Of a stretch of DNA of 10,248 bases, positions 6,797-10,248 are shown piece by piece. A program made the translations under genes and the position numbers. Each line of letters opens with the position of its first letter. Position 1 is the first letter of the stretch. Source of the stretch: Gemmatimonadaceae bacterium (GTDB taxonomy: Bacteria > Gemmatimonadota > Gemmatimonadetes > Gemmatimonadales > Gemmatimonadaceae); the NCBI GenBank assembly GCA_013816695.1, contig JACDDZ010000045.1, forward strand, positions 1-10,248, in the 5' to 3' direction. A model generated the notes under the pieces. The model did not search any database, was not told where the DNA came from, and worked only from the letters and a program-made list of their open reading frames with translations.

Positions 6797-6823
6797 ATCC
6801 TGTGTTCTATCCATTAAGCTAGC

Positions 6824-6851
6824 AAAAGGGACGCCCGCGCGGCGGCGTCCC
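6824..6851 (-). terminator. Rho-independent terminator of the phosphatase operon
   Basis: A perfect 8-bp stem GGGACGCC/GGCGTCCC (6844-6851 with 6828-6835) has an 8-nt GC-rich loop. On the minus strand it is followed by TTTT (6827-6824). It starts 15 bases after the stop of the DUF4112 gene. There is no T-run on the plus strand, so it works in one direction. The U-tract is short, so efficiency is uncertain. Confidence 0.8.
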
Positions 6852-6865
6852 GGCCTTGACTCTCG

Positions 6866-7330
6866 CTAGAAAAGCTTGCCGACGACCAGCCAGAGAAACG
6901 CTCCCACCATGTAGGCAAGTCCAGCCAGCACTACGAGAACGCCTGCAACGATAAGAACGAGGACAGCCTTGGACGAGTGACGGTGAATATCGGTGGCATT
7001 CAGGTCTTTCTCCATTATCGCGACATTGCGCGTGTTGGACTGCCAACCCATGTCGAAGATGTCGCCAAGCAGTGGCAGTGAACCGATCGTGGTATCCACC
7101 GCAATGTTGCCAACCATTCGCATTACCGCTGAGCGACTGGCACCGGCGCGAATGGCAAGAAGGACGATGTACGCGGAAGCGGCTGCGCCAGCCAGGTCGC
7201 CAATCCCCGGAATAAGTCCGACGATTGAATCGAGTCCAAGGCGCATTCCGCCGGGAAGTGGAATGAGTCCATCGAGTGCGCGCGCAACAATTCGAGCCTG
7301 GCCAAGCTCCTTCGGGGCGGTCTCTGGCAA
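6866..7330 (-). CDS. DUF4112 family membrane protein
   Basis: A 154-residue protein of the uncharacterised DUF4112 family. The conserved core is clear: LDGLIPLPGGMRLGLDSIVGLIPGIGDLAG (about 19-48) and MVGNIAVDTTIGSLPLLGDIFDMGWQSNTRNVAIME (about 72-107), two related Gly/Pro-rich PxxGD segments. One strong hydrophobic segment follows at about 122-150 (VLVLIVAGVLVVLAGLAYMVGAFLWLVV), probably membrane-spanning. The N-terminal core is also moderately hydrophobic. The start is TTG at 7330, three bases after the TAA of the preceding small gene. No better start lies in frame before the conserved region, so it is probably translated by coupling. Function of the family is not known to me; here it is the last gene of an operon with a PP2C phosphatase. 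Confidence 0.85.
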   Translation of the reverse strand: MPETAPKELGQARIVARALDGLIPLPGGMRLGLDSIVGLIPGIGDLAGAAASAYIVLLAIRAGASRSAVMRMVGNIAVDTTIGSLPLLGDIFDMGWQSNTRNVAIMEKDLNATDIHRHSSKAVLVLIVAGVLVVLAGLAYMVGAFLWLVVGKLF

Positions 7331-7333
7331 GTT

Positions 7334-7522
7334 TTATTGCGGCTGGAGTGCGACGGATTTGCCATGCGCACCCGCGAGCTTGCGAGCGATGCCCCTGTAA
7401 TACGCAGCGTCGCCGGACTTGCCATTTTGTTCAAGGCTTAGTGCGGCAAGCTCCAGCGCGTACAGCAGGTTGCCCAGATACAGCTCCGCAAGTGCGGCAA
7501 CTGTATCAGGCGCATCAGACAT
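7334..7522 (-). CDS. Small hypothetical protein (62 aa), phosphatase operon
   Basis: I do not recognise this protein. From the ATG at 7522 it reads 62 residues: an alanine- and leucine-rich, probably helical N-terminal part (VAALAELYLGNLLYALELAALSL), a short linker (EQNGKSGD), then a second helix (AAYYRGIARKLAGAH). There is no signal peptide, no transmembrane segment and no metal site. It overlaps the 3' end of the phosphatase gene by 8 bases (ATGTCTGA junction) and stops three bases before the TTG of the DUF4112 gene, which makes a chance ORF unlikely. A longer frame opens at 7555, but that adds only residues overlapping the phosphatase. Confidence 0.65.
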   Translation of the reverse strand: MSDAPDTVAALAELYLGNLLYALELAALSLEQNGKSGDAAYYRGIARKLAGAHGKSVALQPQ

Positions 7523-8309
7523 GACTGCGAGGATCCGGGACCGGAGTGACTTCACCAGTCGGGAAGTTCGCGTTCTCCGGCAGAACCTTTACGACGATCG
7601 CGGTGATGTTGTCGATACCGCCGTTGTTGTTGGCGTCGGCGATAAGCGCGTTAACGATCCGCTCCGGTGACGCCTTTGACAACAGGAGTGTCGCAATCCG
7701 GCGATCGTCAACCATGCCCGTGAGGCCATCGCTCGCCAGCAGGAACACATCGCCGATCATCGATTTGCCTTCGAGAATATCCGGCTCAATCTCACTGCCC
7801 ATGCCGATGCACCGCGTGATCACATTCGATTGCGGGTGGCGTCGCGCCTGCTCAGGCGTGAGCAGCCCTGCATCCACCTGCTCCTGCACGAGCGAATGGT
7901 CCCGCGTGAGCTGCTCCAGCTTGCCTTCGCGACACAGGTAAACCCTTGAATCGCCTACGTGACCGATGATGTAATGAGTATCGGATAGAAGCATTGCTGA
8001 GGCAGTCGTGCCCATGCCAAGCTTCTCCACTTCGGCCACCGTGCGCTGATACACAGTACGGTTTGCAAGGCGAAGCGCCTCGGAAACGCGCGTGGGAGCA
8101 TCCGGCCTTTGCAGGTCATTCACATCCGCGAGCTCACGCGTAATGGTCTGAACCGCCATCTCGCTGGCAACCTCGCCAGCCGCATGACCGCCCATACCAT
8201 CTGCGACAATGAATATCCCGCGGTGCTCGTTTGCGTCGGCGAACAGGTTGTCTTCGTTCGCTTTCCGCATACGGCCTACGTCAGTGCGTGCTGAAACTGC
8301 AAAGTGCAT
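7515..8309 (-). CDS. PP2C-type serine/threonine protein phosphatase
   Basis: A 264-residue soluble phosphatase of the PPM/PP2C family (bacterial Stp/PrpC type), which removes phosphate from Ser/Thr of proteins using two metal ions. Motifs in order: TDVGRMRKANEDN (Glu19-Asp20), VADGMGGHAAGE (Asp37), MGTTASAML, GHVGDSRVYL (Asp120), LTRDHSLVQEQVDAG, SNVITRCIG, LLASDGLTGMV (Asp194) and GGIDNITAIVV (Asp233). All metal-binding acids are present, so it should be active. No membrane segment or extra domain is present. Such genes often neighbour a PASTA or Hanks-type kinase, but none lies in this window. It is first gene of a three-gene overlapping operon. The ATG at 8309 has no clear Shine-Dalgarno sequence in front of it. 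Confidence 0.95.
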   Translation of the reverse strand: MHFAVSARTDVGRMRKANEDNLFADANEHRGIFIVADGMGGHAAGEVASEMAVQTITRELADVNDLQRPDAPTRVSEALRLANRTVYQRTVAEVEKLGMGTTASAMLLSDTHYIIGHVGDSRVYLCREGKLEQLTRDHSLVQEQVDAGLLTPEQARRHPQSNVITRCIGMGSEIEPDILEGKSMIGDVFLLASDGLTGMVDDRRIATLLLSKASPERIVNALIADANNNGGIDNITAIVVKVLPENANFPTGEVTPVPDPRSHV

Positions 8310-8390
8310 GTAAGAGTAAACGAGTTGTTAATGAGTCAAGGAGACAATGCAAAGGACATTCAAAGCAGGAAGCGTAAGGTACGGGTCGCT

Positions 8391-8416
8391 AAAAAGGCGG
8401 GCAACCTCAGCCCGCC
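8391..8416 (-). terminator. Rho-independent terminator overlapping the ABC exporter stop codon
   Basis: A perfect 7-bp stem GGCGGGC/GCCCGCC (8410-8416 with 8396-8402) has a 7-nt loop that contains the TGA stop (8407-8409). On the minus strand it is followed by TTTTT (8395-8391). The upstream half of the stem is therefore coding sequence for the last residues of the exporter. It separates the exporter from the phosphatase operon about 80 bases downstream. Confidence 0.88.
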
Positions 8417-10248
8417 CGGGACAGCTCACGAGTATCCTCTCCCGCTTGCAGACGCCACAATCTATAGTATTGCCCCGCCCGTGCCATAAGATGGTCGTGA
8501 GTGCCCCGTTCCGACACCTCCCCATGGTGCAGGACAAGGATGGTGTCAGCCTCACGGATGGTGCTCAGGCGATGGGCCACGGCGATCGTGGTTCGTCCAG
8601 CCAGCAGTATGCGCAAGGCTTCCTGGATTTCGAACTCCACCTCGCTATCCACGGCGCTGGTCGCCTCATCCAGGATCACAAGCGCCGGATCGGCCGCCAC
8701 TGCCCGGGCAAATGAAAGCAGCTGCCTCTCACCAACACTTATCGACGCCCCCCGCTCGCCCAACACCTGCCTGTATCCCTCAGGAAGCCGCCTGATCACC
8801 CTGTCCGCTCCAACCTTCTCGGCAGCCCGCACCACGTCGGCCTCTGCGACGGGATTTGCGAGCCGGATATTGGTCATCACATCCCCGGCAAAAAGAAAGA
8901 TGTCCTGCTGCACGTAACCGATGAGAGAACGCAGTTGCTGAATGGGGATCTCGCGCACATCCACGCCGTTAATCAGTATGCGCCCCTTCTGTGGATCATA
9001 GAAGCGCATGAGCAGACTGATCACCGTTGTCTTGCCGGCGCCTGTATGTCCCACAATGGCGAGTGTCTTGCCGGCGTTCGCCTTAAAGCTCACCCCGCGC
9101 AGAACCCACTCCGGTTCGTCGCTCCCGGTTTTCTTCGCCCTGTCGAGTGACAGATGCCCCAGGTCGTATGCGAACCAGACATCCTCGAACACAACCTCGA
9201 GCGGAGGCTCGACGAGAGGGGGCGCCTCAATGACCGAACCCAGTCCGGTCGCTTCGGTGCCGGTTACTCCTGCAGGTGTATCCAGCAGGGTAAAAATTCG
9301 CTCAGAACTGGCCATGGCGCTCTGCAGGATGTTGTATTTCTCTGACAGGTCCTGGAGCGGCTGAAAAAAGCGACGCACCAGCTGGAGAAAGGCGGCAACA
9401 GTACCGACAGTCAGCGTTCCTGCGCCGACCCTCGACGCGCCGGCCACAAGTAGTAGCGCGAGGGCGACGGACGTGAGTATCTCGATCGCCGGGAAGTACA
9501 GAGCGTAGACGGTAATCGACTTGAGGTGCGAGTCGAGATGCGCCTGGTTCAGTTCGGTAAAACGCTTCGCTTCTCTTTCCTCCTGGCCAAAGAGCTGGAC
9601 GATGCGCATTCCTGAAATGCGCTCCTGGAGAAATGCATTGATCCGCGCGAGTCGAACGCGAATGTCGCGATATGTCTCACGCACATGCTTCCGAAAGAGA
9701 TGCGATACAAGTATCACGAATGGAATCACTGCGTAGCCGACCAGTGCGAGGCGCCAGTCGATCAGGAACATTCCAATGCTGAGCGCGACGAGAGTGAAAA
9801 GATCACCCAGTCCCGAGACGACCCCGGCAGTGAAAAGCTCGTTCAGGGTTTCAACGTCTGACGTGACACGCGTTATGAGGCGACCGACTGGATTCCTGTC
9901 AAAAAACGAGATTGGGAGCCGCTGCAGGTGGGCAAAAATCCGGAGCCTCAGGTCGCGCATGACACGCTGGCCGAGAGTAGTGGTGAGCCAGGTTTCCCCG
10001 TATGAACAGAGGAATTGAGCAACGAGGGTGACAAGAAAAATGATGCAGGAAGTCACCACAAGGCCGGAATTTTTCGCCGGAATCGCGACGTCGATCACGC
10101 GGCGTGTCAGGATCGGCCCCACGACCTGCAAAGCTCCTTCGATGCACAGGAGGGCGAGGGCGCCAAACACGAGTACCCGATAGGGCTTCACGTACGCCAG
10201 GAGCCTTCGCATCAACTGGTTGTCGTACGCCTTGCCTAGTACATCGTC
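8407..10248 (-). CDS. ABC exporter, fused permease and ATPase (MsbA/multidrug-like), 5' partial
   Basis: This is a half-transporter with an ABC type-1 membrane domain followed by an ATPase domain; such proteins dimerise in the inner membrane to export lipids, drugs or peptides. The substrate cannot be inferred. Counting from a TTG at 10215, hydrophobic segments lie near 14-36, 52-70, 130-152, 156-175 and 242-262. ATPase motifs: A-loop Tyr350 (FAY), Walker A GHTGAGKTT (389-397), Q-loop YVQQD (434-438), signature SVGERQ (493-498), Walker B LVILDEATSAVD (512-523) and H-loop AVAHRLS (545-551). The frame remains open past 10215 to the window edge, adding DDVLGKAYDNQ, which reads like the natural start of these exporters. 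The true start is therefore probably outside the window. About 20 residues with no ABC motif lie between the A-loop and WVLRGVSF. Confidence 0.95.
   Translation of the reverse strand, partial: DDVLGKAYDNQLMRRLLAYVKPYRVLVFGALALLCIEGALQVVGPILTRRVIDVAIPAKNSGLVVTSCIIFLVTLVAQFLCSYGETWLTTTLGQRVMRDLRLRIFAHLQRLPISFFDRNPVGRLITRVTSDVETLNELFTAGVVSGLGDLFTLVALSIGMFLIDWRLALVGYAVIPFVILVSHLFRKHVRETYRDIRVRLARINAFLQERISGMRIVQLFGQEEREAKRFTELNQAHLDSHLKSITVYALYFPAIEILTSVALALLLVAGASRVGAGTLTVGTVAAFLQLVRRFFQPLQDLSEKYNILQSAMASSERIFTLLDTPAGVTGTEATGLGSVIEAPPLVEPPLEVVFEDVWFAYDLGHLSLDRAKKTGSDEPEWVLRGVSFKANAGKTLAIVGHTGAGKTTVISLLMRFYDPQKGRILINGVDVREIPIQQLRSLIGYVQQDIFLFAGDVMTNIRLANPVAEADVVRAAEKVGADRVIRRLPEGYRQVLGERGASISVGERQLLSFARAVAADPALVILDEATSAVDSEVEFEIQEALRILLAGRTTIAVAHRLSTIREADTILVLHHGEVSERGTHDHLMARAGQYYRLWRLQAGEDTRELSRAG

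Noticed and set aside
8310..8345. Promoter upstream of the PP2C gene (TTGACT at 8339-8334 on the minus strand)
   Set aside because: No convincing -10 box at the proper distance, so I do not call it.

Overview
This is a bacterial chromosomal window with moderate to high GC, tightly packed with metabolic and housekeeping genes. The gene mix is an ATP-type PEP carboxykinase, an HD phosphohydrolase, acetoacetyl-CoA synthetase, HPD and HmgA, a PP2C phosphatase with a DUF4112 protein, and a large ABC exporter. I read it as a free-living Gram-negative-like heterotroph. Gemmatimonadota or a neighbouring phylum is my best guess from protein style, with low confidence. I see no phage, plasmid, transposase, tRNA, rRNA or CRISPR signature.

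Layout. Positions 1-691 (+) hold the 3' end of pckA. Positions 859-2091 (+) hold an HD-domain phosphohydrolase. The minus strand follows: acetoacetyl-CoA synthetase (4258-2309), homogentisate 1,2-dioxygenase (5660-4473) and 4-hydroxyphenylpyruvate dioxygenase (6786-5662). Next is a compact trio (8309-6866) of PP2C phosphatase, a 62-residue unknown and a DUF4112 membrane protein, ending in a terminator. Last is an ABC exporter (8407 to the window edge) whose 5' end lies outside the window and which has its own terminator.

Functional logic. hpd and hmgA carry out two successive steps of tyrosine/phenylalanine breakdown. The pathway ends in fumarate and acetoacetate. The adjacent acetoacetyl-CoA synthetase would activate the acetoacetate, and PEP carboxykinase would draw C4 acids made from the fumarate into gluconeogenesis. 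The isomerase and hydrolase that complete the pathway (maiA, fahA) are not in this window.

Most unusual observation. All three larger intergenic gaps (692-858, 2092-2308, 4259-4472) contain a member of the same family of long imperfect inverted repeats, about 136-204 bp each and all in the same orientation. The loop sequence is recognisably shared between copies. The stem arms are complementary within each copy but differ between copies, and each copy is built from short minirepeats of its own period (9, 8 or 10 nt). I do not recognise this as a named repeat family.
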